A stretch of DNA of 64,000 bases. Origin: Nocardia xishanensis NBRC 101358 (lineage in GTDB: Bacteria > Actinomycetota > Actinomycetes > Mycobacteriales > Mycobacteriaceae). The position numbers and the translations under genes were made by a program. The notes beneath the pieces were generated by a model. The model worked only from the letters and a program-made list of their open reading frames with translations, made no database searches and was not told the DNA's origin. The DNA lies in assembly GCF_001613365.1 (NCBI RefSeq), contig NZ_BDCF01000005.1, positions 1 to 64,000 of the forward strand. The letters are read 5' to 3'. This document shows positions 35,290 to 42,895 of this stretch, one piece after another (position 1 is the first letter of the stretch; every line of letters starts with the position of its first letter).

Positions 35290-36126
35290 ATGGCATCGCT
35301 GTCGGTGTGCGTTCCTGCGTACAACTCGGGGCGGACGCTCGCCGCCACGCTGGACTCGGTACTCGCGCAGGACGAGGATTTCGAACTGGTGGTGCTGGAC
35401 AACGCCAGCACCGACGACACGGGAGAGATCGCGCGCTCCGTCGACGATCCCCGGGTGCGCGTGCTGCGCAACGACACCGTGCTGCCGATCGGCCGGAACT
35501 GGGACAAGGTCATCGGCGCATCGACCGGAACGCTGGTCAAGGTCGTCTGCGCCGACGACGTGCTGCGGCCGGGCGCGCTGGCCGCGCAACTGGCGGTGAT
35601 GGCCGACCCCTCGATCGCCATCTCGTCGAGCCGCTTCGAGGTGATCGACGAGGCGGGGGAGGTGATGGAGTCCGGTCTGGGTCTCGCGGGCCTGCTCGGC
35701 AGGCAGACCCCGCGCGAGCTGGCGCGCACCATCGTGCGACGCGGACCCGCCGACTTCGGGCCGACCGCCGCGGCCATGTTCTACCGCGAGCACTACGACA
35801 AGGTCGGCGGACTGCGCGGCGACCTGGTCTTTCCGATGGACGTCGATATGTTCGCCAGGGTCGGTTCGTTCGGCGCGTTCTTCGGGATGACGGAAATTCT
35901 CGCCGCCTGGCGCAATTCGTCGTTCAACCTGTGCAGCCGGTCCTCCACGGTGAGCAAGCTGACCGAGATGTACCGCTTCCACCACCGCATCGCGCACGAC
36001 TACCCGGAGCTGGTGCACCGCGGGGACGTGCTGGCGGGAGACACCAGGCTGGCGAAGGCGGCGCTGTACCGGCTGCGGGTGCGGACGCTGGCGACCGTGC
36101 GGAACCGCCCGGATCTGCTGGTCTGA
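35290..36126 (+). CDS. Glycosyltransferase family 2
   Basis: 278 residues. GT-A fold with LSVCVPAYNSGRTLAATLDSVLAQDEDFELVVLDNASTDDT at the N-terminus, KVVCADDVLRPGALAAQLAVM (the DxD-like metal site as CADD) and a C-terminal DLVFPMDVDMFARVGSFGAFFG segment. No membrane segment is present, so it acts at the cytoplasmic face. GGGAG with five bases of spacing supports ATG 35290. It is probably cotranscribed with the pyruvyltransferase and convergent with the porin gene. Confidence 0.86.
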   Translation: MASLSVCVPAYNSGRTLAATLDSVLAQDEDFELVVLDNASTDDTGEIARSVDDPRVRVLRNDTVLPIGRNWDKVIGASTGTLVKVVCADDVLRPGALAAQLAVMADPSIAISSSRFEVIDEAGEVMESGLGLAGLLGRQTPRELARTIVRRGPADFGPTAAAMFYREHYDKVGGLRGDLVFPMDVDMFARVGSFGAFFGMTEILAAWRNSSFNLCSRSSTVSKLTEMYRFHHRIAHDYPELVHRGDVLAGDTRLAKAALYRLRVRTLATVRNRPDLLV

Positions 36127-36147
36127 TCCGGGCGGCCTGCGGCGGGC

Positions 36148-36783
36148 TCAGATCGTCCAGAGCCTGCCGTAGGTGATCACCGTGTCGCCGTTCGCGCCGA
36201 CGATCATCACGAACGGGCGAATGTTGGTCTGCCCGAGCACCCCGGTGACGCTGCCGTGGAAGCCCGACATGCGAATGAAGCCCGACGTGCCGGAGATCTC
36301 GCCGCTCGCGCATTCGATCGTCTGGATACCCGGCCCGAAGCCGGCCTCCACCTGGAGGCCGAGCCTGGGAATCAAACTGTCGATCTTGAGCAGCGCGCCA
36401 TCCCCGCCGCCGAGATCGACGCCGAGTCCCGGTGTCGAATACTCGAGGCGGATCTTGCCGTTCAGCGTGGCGGGGTAGCCGACCTGGTAGCCGATGGTGA
36501 TCCGGCCCTTCCAGTCCTCGGCGTGTGGACCGGAGATCTTGAAACCCGCCTCCCCGTGGTGGAACCACTCCCTGGTGAGCGGGTTCCCGTCCAGCGGAGG
36601 CACGAAATCGATGCGGGTATCGGCCTGGATGGCCTCCACCACGCGGTCTTGGCGGTCGACTACGGTGTTGCTGCTGTCGATTTCCGCGGCGGCGGAACCG
36701 TTCCCGAAGACCAGCCCGGCCGCCAGGACGGAAGCGAGCGCCAAGGCGCGCACGCTGTGGCGGAGCTGGTTGGTGTCACTCAT
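36148..36783 (-). CDS. MspA-family outer-membrane porin
   Basis: 211 residues. Signal peptide (VRALALASVLAAGLVFGNGSAAA, cleavage about residue 33), then DSSNTVVDRQDRVVEAIQADTRIDFVPPLDGNPLTREWFHHGEAGFKI and a beta-strand-rich region with GRITIGYQVGYPATLNG, VDLGGGDGALLKIDSLIP and SGFHGSVTGVLGQTNIRP. These match the MspA fold (octameric beta-barrel pore in the mycolate outer membrane). AGGGG with six bases of spacing supports ATG 36783. It is unusual to find it inside a polysaccharide gene cluster. Confidence 0.85.
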   Translation of the reverse strand: MSDTNQLRHSVRALALASVLAAGLVFGNGSAAAEIDSSNTVVDRQDRVVEAIQADTRIDFVPPLDGNPLTREWFHHGEAGFKISGPHAEDWKGRITIGYQVGYPATLNGKIRLEYSTPGLGVDLGGGDGALLKIDSLIPRLGLQVEAGFGPGIQTIECASGEISGTSGFIRMSGFHGSVTGVLGQTNIRPFVMIVGANGDTVITYGRLWTI

Positions 36784-36845
36784 CAGAATCCCCTCTGTGT
36801 GAATACTCGTCGTACCGAAGAAGAACGCGGTCCTGTGGCAACGAA

Positions 36846-37985
36846 TCACGTTGCGGCGCGTCCAAGTGTCGCTGTCTCGATGCCTCCTTCCCGAGGCCCG
36901 GACGGCGCGTCGACCATCCAGCGTCCGTCGAGTTCCGGGTAGGTCGCGCGCACCTCGGCCAGCAGGTCGGGCAGTGTCAGGAGCACGAGATCCGGTCGCG
37001 CCGCGACGAGTTCGCCGGGGGAGACGATCGGGATGTCGGTTCCCGGCATGCGCCGTCCGTGCTTGCCGGGGGAGGCGTCGGCGACCCCGGCGATCACGCC
37101 GCGGTGCGCCCCGGACAGGCTGAACAGGGCGACCGCCCGCGACGCCGCGCCATACGCGTAGACGCGAAGGCCGCGCGCGGCCCGCTCGTCCAGCCATCGG
37201 CGCAGCGCGTCCGCGTGCCGGTCGGCGGCGCGCTGAAGCGCGGTCAGTCCGCTCGGATCGAGATGGGGCGCTTCGCCGTCGAGCACGGCGCGGACCGAAT
37301 CGTGCTCGGCTGCCGCGCCGTGCACCGCGCGCAGCAGCACGGTCCCGCCGTAGAGATCGAAGGTCCACGCGTGCGTGACGGTCATGCCGGCCTCGTGCAG
37401 CAAACCTTGCAGCGCGGCCAGCGAGTAGTAGGCGAAGTGCCCGTGGCGCAACGCGTTCCACTGACCGGCCGCCACGATGGTGGCCAGCGAGTGGTACTGG
37501 ATCAGCAGCGCGCCGTGCGGCGCGGTGGCTGCCGCACGGCGCCGGAACGCGGCCCGCTGGTTGGGCTCGTGCATGATCCCGAAGCAGTCCAGCACCACGT
37601 CGGCCCGGGCGGCTGTCTCGGTGAAACCGCGCGCCGCGAGCAGCGGCAGCCAGGTGCCGCCGTGCGGGCTGCCGAACTCGCGTGCGGTGCGCCCGGTGAG
37701 CAACCCGGCCGAGGCCACCGAGGCCACCGCGTCGGCCGCCTGATCGCGCAGCGCCCGCGGCTCCACGCCCCGCGGTTCCCCGGTGACCGTATCGTCCTCG
37801 GCGAGCTGGGCCAGTCCGCACGCGGCGCAGTAGTCCATGCGCAGCGGATGTCCCGCCTCGCCGGCATCGATAGGACTGTTCGCACTCGGAAAGTGGTCGG
37901 CCGCAGGCACTTTCCCGAGATCGAGTACGGGGCGCAGTGCCGCGTCCGCGCAACCGCGGCAGCGATTCCCCCGTTCGGAACTCAT
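36846..37985 (-). CDS. C-methyltransferase-like protein with degenerate SAM site
   Basis: 379 residues. It has the three-part layout of sugar C-methyltransferases (TylC3/NovU-like). The N-terminal zinc-binding part has CRGCADAALRPVLDLG and CAACGLAQL. The middle domain aligns with the SAM domain but reads TAREFGSPHGGTWLPLLAARG where E/D-x-GxxxG is expected. The C-terminal domain has RGLRVYAYGAASRAVALFSLSGAHRG. The catalytic YHEHF-type motif is RHGHFAYYS here. It may therefore have lost activity or act as a partner of the full enzyme at 41069. GAGAGGGG supports ATG 37985. It is divergent from the RmlC-like gene by 34 bp. Confidence 0.78.
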   Translation of the reverse strand: MSSERGNRCRGCADAALRPVLDLGKVPAADHFPSANSPIDAGEAGHPLRMDYCAACGLAQLAEDDTVTGEPRGVEPRALRDQAADAVASVASAGLLTGRTAREFGSPHGGTWLPLLAARGFTETAARADVVLDCFGIMHEPNQRAAFRRRAAATAPHGALLIQYHSLATIVAAGQWNALRHGHFAYYSLAALQGLLHEAGMTVTHAWTFDLYGGTVLLRAVHGAAAEHDSVRAVLDGEAPHLDPSGLTALQRAADRHADALRRWLDERAARGLRVYAYGAASRAVALFSLSGAHRGVIAGVADASPGKHGRRMPGTDIPIVSPGELVAARPDLVLLTLPDLLAEVRATYPELDGRWMVDAPSGPREGGIETATLGRAAT

Positions 37986-38019
37986 GCCGTATTCCCCTCT
38001 CTCATGGCACGATGACCGC

Positions 38020-38592
38020 GTGCGTATCGAGCAGACCGAGCTCGCCGACGTCCTGCTGCTCGTTCCGCAGCCGTTCCACGACGCTCGGGGCTTTTTCACC
38101 CGGACCTTCGACGCGGAGGCCTTCGACGAGCGGCTCGGCGCGCCGGGCGCCGCCGCGGCGTTCGTCCAGGACTCCCAATCCCGTTCCGCGCGCGGTGTGA
38201 TCCGCGGCATGCACGGCCGCTCCGGGCGCGGCGAGGCCAAGCTGGTCCGCTGCGCGCACGGCGCCGTGCACGACGTGCTCGTCGACATCCGGCCCAGCTC
38301 GCCGACATTCGGTGTGCAGCAGGCATTCCGGCTGGACGACAAGAACCTCCATCACCTGTACGTGCCGCCCGGCTTCCTGCACGGCTTCCAGGCCCTCACC
38401 GCGACGGCCGACGTCTGCTATCGCATCGATCGGCCGCACGACCCGGCCGAGGACATCGGCGTCGCCTACGACGACCCCGACCTCGGCATCGCATGGCCCC
38501 TCACGGTGACCGAGATCTCGGCGCGCGACGCGGCGGCGGGCAGCTGGGAACAACTGCTGCGCACCGTCTGGCGGCGTCCCGCGTCGCGCTGA
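38020..38592 (+). CDS. dTDP-4-dehydrorhamnose 3,5-epimerase-like (RmlC family)
   Basis: 190 residues. RmlC cupin: LLLVPQPFHDARGFFTRTFDAEAF, the substrate-binding SRSARGVIRGMHG with the catalytic His, LVRCAHGAVHDVLVDIRPSSPTFG, and YVPPGFLHGFQAL, where the second Tyr/His pair is found. It may epimerise positions 3 and 5 of an NDP-4-keto-6-deoxysugar, or only one of them. No 4,6-dehydratase is in the window, so its substrate must be supplied from elsewhere. GTG 38020 is the first sensible start after the divergent methyltransferase. Confidence 0.82.
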   Translation: MRIEQTELADVLLLVPQPFHDARGFFTRTFDAEAFDERLGAPGAAAAFVQDSQSRSARGVIRGMHGRSGRGEAKLVRCAHGAVHDVLVDIRPSSPTFGVQQAFRLDDKNLHHLYVPPGFLHGFQALTATADVCYRIDRPHDPAEDIGVAYDDPDLGIAWPLTVTEISARDAAAGSWEQLLRTVWRRPASR

Positions 38593-38605
38593 ACCGACGA
38601 GTGTT

Positions 38606-39646
38606 TCAAGCCTTGGCCGTGGCCTCGGTCCCGACCCGGCGCAACGCGGCGTCGAGCACGCCGGAGTCGCACAGCTTGCGCAGATGCGGCAGCCGCGTGA
38701 AACGGTGGAAGAAGTCGGCACTGGTCAGCCCTCTCGCGGTGTACTCGCGGTACAGCTCGGCCGCGCCCGCGGGCACGGTCCACTCGGCGCGGAACCCGAT
38801 GGCCTCGCGCGCGGCGGAGAAATCGACGCGATAGGAGCGCGGGTCGGCGCCGTTCTCACCGGTGACGAGCAGCCGGGAGCCGGGCACCGCGGCCACCACG
38901 GCCTTTGCGATCTCCGCGACCGTCAGGTTGTTCTCCTCGGTGCCGATGTTGAACGCGCGGGCGTGGATCGCCTCGATCGGCGCGGTGAGGCAGGTCGCGA
39001 ACGCGGTGGCGATGTCCCGCGCATGCACCAGCGGTCGCCACGGCGTGCCGTCGGAGAGCACCTTCACCTCGCCGGTGAGCGCGGCGTAGCCGACGAGATT
39101 GTTCAGCACGATGTCGGCCCGCAGGCGCGGCGAGAAGCCGAAAGCCGTCGCGTTGCGCAAGAATACGGGCGAAAAGCCGGAATCGGCCAACGCGGCGACA
39201 TCGTCCTCGACGCGCACCTTGCTCTCCGCGTACGGGGTGATCGGCCGCAGCGGCGCGTCCTCGGTCACCAGGTCATCGCCCGCGGCGCCGTACACCGAGC
39301 AGGTCGAGGCGTACAGGAACCGGCGCACGCCCGCCGCTTTCGCCAACCGGGCCAGCCGCACCGACGCGTGATGGTTGATGTCGTAGGTGATCTCGGGCGC
39401 GAGCGCGCCCAGCGGATCGTTGGACAGCGCGGCCAGATGCACCACCGCGTCGAATCCGCTCAGCTGCTCGATCGCCACATCACGCAGGTCGACCGACAGG
39501 CCGGGCGGATCACCGGGGAACGCGCCGAGGACGCAGTCGGCGAAGAACCCGGAGTCGAGTCCGGCCACATCGTGGCCCGCGGCGCGTAGCACCGGCGCCA
39601 TGACGGTGCCGAGATAGCCCTGGTGTCCGGTGAGCAGTACCCGCAT
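38606..39646 (-). CDS. NAD-dependent sugar-nucleotide epimerase/dehydratase
   Basis: 346 residues, extended SDR. Rossmann site TGHQGYLGTVMAP; HLAALSNDPLG; active-site STCSVYG and the YxxxK pair in ITPYAESKVRVED; substrate-binding VFLRNATAFGFSPRLRADIVLNNLVG and GTPWRPLVHARDIATAF. GTP-like or NDP-hexose 4-epimerase or 4-ketoreductase activity is likely; the exact sugar cannot be told. It is last in the four-gene leftward NDP-sugar operon, two bases after the deacetylase stop. Confidence 0.85.
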   Translation of the reverse strand: MRVLLTGHQGYLGTVMAPVLRAAGHDVAGLDSGFFADCVLGAFPGDPPGLSVDLRDVAIEQLSGFDAVVHLAALSNDPLGALAPEITYDINHHASVRLARLAKAAGVRRFLYASTCSVYGAAGDDLVTEDAPLRPITPYAESKVRVEDDVAALADSGFSPVFLRNATAFGFSPRLRADIVLNNLVGYAALTGEVKVLSDGTPWRPLVHARDIATAFATCLTAPIEAIHARAFNIGTEENNLTVAEIAKAVVAAVPGSRLLVTGENGADPRSYRVDFSAAREAIGFRAEWTVPAGAAELYREYTARGLTSADFFHRFTRLPHLRKLCDSGVLDAALRRVGTEATAKA

Positions 39647-39648
39647 GT

Positions 39649-40299
39649 TCAGTTGCCTCCCAGCTCGATGACGGCCTTGTCCAGTACGAATGCCTCCGCG
39701 TGGCGGCTGCGGCTCTGCACGCCGCGCAGCCGGGACAGGCCGGTGAACGCGGCCTCGTCGAACCAGTCGCGCCCGGTCTGGGAGGGGTAGTGCTTGTGCA
39801 GCAGCCGCGCCTTCTCCTCGGCGAGGTCGACGGAGACCGGCTGGAAGACGGTGGGGCGCGGCGTATCGGTCTCCCACTTGAGGATCTCGTAGCCGAGCAC
39901 CAAGTGGTCGCGGAACTCGGTTGGCGTCAGCTCCGCGAGCAGCCGGTGATCCTGGTGGGCGTCGCCGCGCTGCGGAGCGAACACCAGGTCCGGCGCGCAG
40001 CCGACGCGAAAGACGGCCAGCGCGTTCTTGATTCGGTCCCAATGTGCTGGCGCGCGACCGTCCGGGATATCGAGGACGGTGAGCGCGAGCGCCGCGCCGG
40101 GACAGAAATCGGCGAGCGCGGCGCGCTCCTCGGCCTCGCGTTCGGTGCCGCCGCCGGACAGCACCAGCGCGTGCACCCGCAGGCCGGGGCGGCGGCGCGC
40201 CAGGGTGAGCAGGGTGGCGCCCATGCCGATCGCGATGTCGTCGCAGTGCGCGCCGAGCACCGCGACCTCGGCGACGGGCGCGGCGATCAGGGGGATCAC
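39649..40299 (-). CDS. PIG-L / LmbE-family deacetylase
   Basis: 216 residues. Zinc hydrolase with VAVLGAHCDDIAIGMGATLL (the HxDD zinc site, with AHCDD here), VLSGGGTEREAEERAA and FAPQRGDAHQDHRLLAEL (the third His in AHQDH). The family removes N-acetyl groups from GlcNAc-containing substrates. Position between the cytidylyltransferase and epimerase suggests it deacetylates the activated or lipid-linked sugar of this cluster. GTG 40299 overlaps the upstream stop by GTGA. Confidence 0.84.
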   Translation of the reverse strand: MIPLIAAPVAEVAVLGAHCDDIAIGMGATLLTLARRRPGLRVHALVLSGGGTEREAEERAALADFCPGAALALTVLDIPDGRAPAHWDRIKNALAVFRVGCAPDLVFAPQRGDAHQDHRLLAELTPTEFRDHLVLGYEILKWETDTPRPTVFQPVSVDLAEEKARLLHKHYPSQTGRDWFDEAAFTGLSRLRGVQSRSRHAEAFVLDKAVIELGGN

Positions 40300-41072
40300 G
40301 CCGGCTCCCACACCATCCACGGCCGCACGCCCGCGCGGTAGCCCGCGTCGAGTTCGGCGCGTTCCTTGAACGTGTCGGCCGGCTTCCAGAACCCGAGGTG
40401 CCGGTACCCGAACAGCCTGCCCTGCCCGGCCAGCGTGCCGCAGGCGTCGGCCACCAGGTCGCCGTCCGGCGGCAGCAGGTCGAACACCTCCTGGGTGAGC
40501 ACGAAGTACCCGCCGTTCTCCCACAGCGGCATCCTGGCGACCGGCATGATGTCCTTGACCTCGCCCGTCGGGGTGAGATCGACGCAGTGGAACGAGGATT
40601 GGGGCGGCACGACCATCATGGAGGCCGCCGCGCCGGAGCCGGTGAACTTCGCGATCATCTCGTCCAGCGGTGCATCGGTCAGCACGTCGGCGTAGTTCGC
40701 CAGGAACATCTCGTCGTCGCCGAGGTACTGACGTACGCGTCGCAGCCGCTCACCGATGGCCGATTCCACGCCGGTGTCCACGAAGGTGATCGACCAGTCG
40801 CTGATGTCGCTGCGCAGCAACTCGACGCGGCCCTCGCGGATGACGAAGTCGTTGGAGACCGACTCCTGGTAGGTCAGGAAGAAGTTCTTGATGTGCTCGG
40901 CGCCGTAGCCGAGGCACAGGATGAACTCCTTGTGGCCGAAGTGCGCGTAGTAGCGCATCACGTGCCACAGCAGCGGTCGCGGGCCGACCAGCTGCATCGG
41001 CTTGGGAATCATGTCGTCGGAGCCGTCGCGCATCCGCATCCCGTAGCCGCCGCAGAACAGAACGACTTTCAT
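40296..41072 (-). CDS. Sugar-1-phosphate cytidylyltransferase-like nucleotidyltransferase (RfbF-like)
   Basis: 258 residues. KVVLFCGGYGMRMRDGSDDMIPKPMQLVGPRPLLWHVMRYYAHFG contains the nucleotide-binding GGxGxR variant (GGYGMR), and IPKPM with the conserved Lys. LRRVRQYLGDDEMFLANYADVL, GGYFVLTQEVFDLL and HLGFWKPADTFKERAEL match glucose-1-phosphate cytidylyltransferase (RfbF), which makes CDP-glucose. ATG 41072 overlaps the methyltransferase stop by ATGA. CDP-sugars are precursors of 3,6-dideoxy and branched sugars, but a CDP-glucose 4,6-dehydratase is not present here. Confidence 0.85.
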   Translation of the reverse strand: MKVVLFCGGYGMRMRDGSDDMIPKPMQLVGPRPLLWHVMRYYAHFGHKEFILCLGYGAEHIKNFFLTYQESVSNDFVIREGRVELLRSDISDWSITFVDTGVESAIGERLRRVRQYLGDDEMFLANYADVLTDAPLDEMIAKFTGSGAAASMMVVPPQSSFHCVDLTPTGEVKDIMPVARMPLWENGGYFVLTQEVFDLLPPDGDLVADACGTLAGQGRLFGYRHLGFWKPADTFKERAELDAGYRAGVRPWMVWEPA

Positions 41073-42397
41073 CGTGCGTCCCTCCCCGTGAAGTGTTCGA
41101 AGTCGTTGTCGGTGGGCGCCGTGAACCCCGCGGCGGTGGACGGGTCCGGGTCGTCGTCTCGGACCGCGCCGGTGAGGTCGGCGCGATGTACGGTCGGCAG
41201 CGGGTAGACGAGCTCGCCGCCCCAATCGGCGATGTGGCGCAGTTGCGCGGTGAGCTCGGTCTCCAGATTCCAGGGCAGCACCAGCACCACGTCCGGGCGA
41301 TCGGCGTCGATGCGTTCGGTCGGGTGGATCGGGATGCGCGTGCCCGGCGTGAAGCGGCCGTGCTTGTAGGGATTTCGGTCGACGGTGTACTCGAGCAGGT
41401 CGGGCCGGATGCCGCAGTAGTTGAGCAGGGTGTTGCCCTTGCCCGGTGCGCCGTAGCCGACCACCCGCTTGCCTTCGGCGTGCCAGGCGAGCAGATAGCG
41501 CAGTAGCTCGTGACGCACGTGCGCGGCGCGCGGTGCCAGATCCCGGTAGCCGTCGGGGTCGTGTAGCCCGGCGGCGGCCTCGTCGCGCAGCACCGCGGCG
41601 ACGCGCTCACCCGGCGCGCCTGCCGCCGCCTCGGGTCGCGCCCACAGGCGGATCGAACCGCCGTGTGTGGCAAGCAGTTCCACGTCGACGACGGCGAGCC
41701 CAGCGGTGGCGAGGGCTCGTTGCGCCGACAGCACCGTGTAGTACTGGAAGTGCTCGTGATAGATGGTGTCGAACTGCCCGAGCCGCACCAGGTTGGCCGC
41801 GTGGTGCACCTCGATCGTCAGCCAGCCGTCGTCGGCCATCAGCTCGCGCAGCGCGCGCGTGAAGCCGCGCAGGTCGGGTACGTGCGCGTAGACGTTGTTG
41901 GCGACGACCAGGTTCGCGGGTCCGTGCACCGCGCGTACTTTGGCCGCCGAATCCTCGTCCAGGAACTGGGTTTCGGTCGGCACTCCGAGTGCGCGAGCGG
42001 CCACACCGACGTTCACCGACGGTTCGATGCCGAGACAGCGGATGCCCGCGGCGACCACGTGCCTGAGCAGATAGCCGTCGTTGCTCGCGGCCTCCACGAC
42101 GAAGGATTCCGGCCCGAGGCCGAGCCGTTCGACGGCGTTCGAAACGAATCTTTCAGCGTGCCGCACCCAGCTTTCGGAATACGAAGCGAAATACGCGTAT
42201 TCGGTAAATGTTTCCTCGGGAGTGATCAAGGCCGGAATTTGTAAGAGCAGGCAGTCCTCACACAGCCGGAGATGTAGCGGATAGGTCGGCTCGGGTAGAT
42301 CCAGTTCGTCCACCGCGAGGAATTTCTCGCACGGCGGTGTCGCGCCGAGGTCGAGCACGCTGGAAAGGCGCGCGGAATCACACAGACGACAACGCAT
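41069..42397 (-). CDS. SAM-dependent sugar C-methyltransferase (TylC3/NovU-like)
   Basis: 442 residues. Zinc-binding N-terminal domain MRCRLCDSARLSSVLDLGATPPCEKF with LCEDCLLLQ; a complete SAM-binding motif FVVEAASNDGYLLRHVV and GIEPSVNVG; the catalytic region TIYHEHFQYYTVLS; and the Methyltransf_14 C-terminal domain (VVGYGAPGKGNTLLNYCG). These enzymes add a methyl at C3 of a keto sugar to give branched deoxy sugars. ATG 42397 starts the four-gene NDP-sugar operon, whose promoter must be in 42398-42895. Confidence 0.87.
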   Translation of the reverse strand: MRCRLCDSARLSSVLDLGATPPCEKFLAVDELDLPEPTYPLHLRLCEDCLLLQIPALITPEETFTEYAYFASYSESWVRHAERFVSNAVERLGLGPESFVVEAASNDGYLLRHVVAAGIRCLGIEPSVNVGVAARALGVPTETQFLDEDSAAKVRAVHGPANLVVANNVYAHVPDLRGFTRALRELMADDGWLTIEVHHAANLVRLGQFDTIYHEHFQYYTVLSAQRALATAGLAVVDVELLATHGGSIRLWARPEAAAGAPGERVAAVLRDEAAAGLHDPDGYRDLAPRAAHVRHELLRYLLAWHAEGKRVVGYGAPGKGNTLLNYCGIRPDLLEYTVDRNPYKHGRFTPGTRIPIHPTERIDADRPDVVLVLPWNLETELTAQLRHIADWGGELVYPLPTVHRADLTGAVRDDDPDPSTAAGFTAPTDNDFEHFTGRDAR

Positions 42398-42895
42398 GCA
42401 GACCCACCTTCTGCCGAGAGATCGGATCGCCCGGCGGACGGCCGGTACGCCCCATGCGGCGAGGCGATCCAGTGAGACGTTACAACCAACGGTCCCGGCG
42501 CGGCGGATGAAATCAGTTGTGGGATAGCGGTTTACGGACAGGTCTCCCGGCGTGTCGCCGGTCGGCATCGGGTCCGCTATCCGGGGTTTCCTCGGTCGGT
42601 CCCCCTGGTCGTGGTTTCGCCGCGAAAGCAATTCGGGCGCGCGACCTGCCGCGATATTCCGATCGGGCGGAATCCGGGATTCGGGGGCGAAACAGACCGC
42701 AAGTCGGTCCGCTATTTTCTGGAATACGCTGTGACCCTTGGCATTCGATATGTGCGGCGTTTCCGGCTCTGTAACAATCTGCTGTTGGCCGTCGAATGAC
42801 CGAACACCCCGGGACGGCCGATGCGGGGCTGCGGGGGACCGATCGACGGGGATCGGGAGCGACGAATTCTCTCTCCCAGGGGGAGGTGTGTGTTC
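42398..42895. other. Divergent promoter region of the polysaccharide cluster
   Basis: 498 bases without a supported gene between the leftward sugar operon and the rightward priming transferase. It is less GC-rich than its surroundings. A small hairpin (GACCG, CAAGT loop, CGGTC) is at 42694-42708. GGGGGAGG at 42879-42886 serves the priming transferase. No clear -35/-10 pair could be fixed. Confidence 0.4.
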
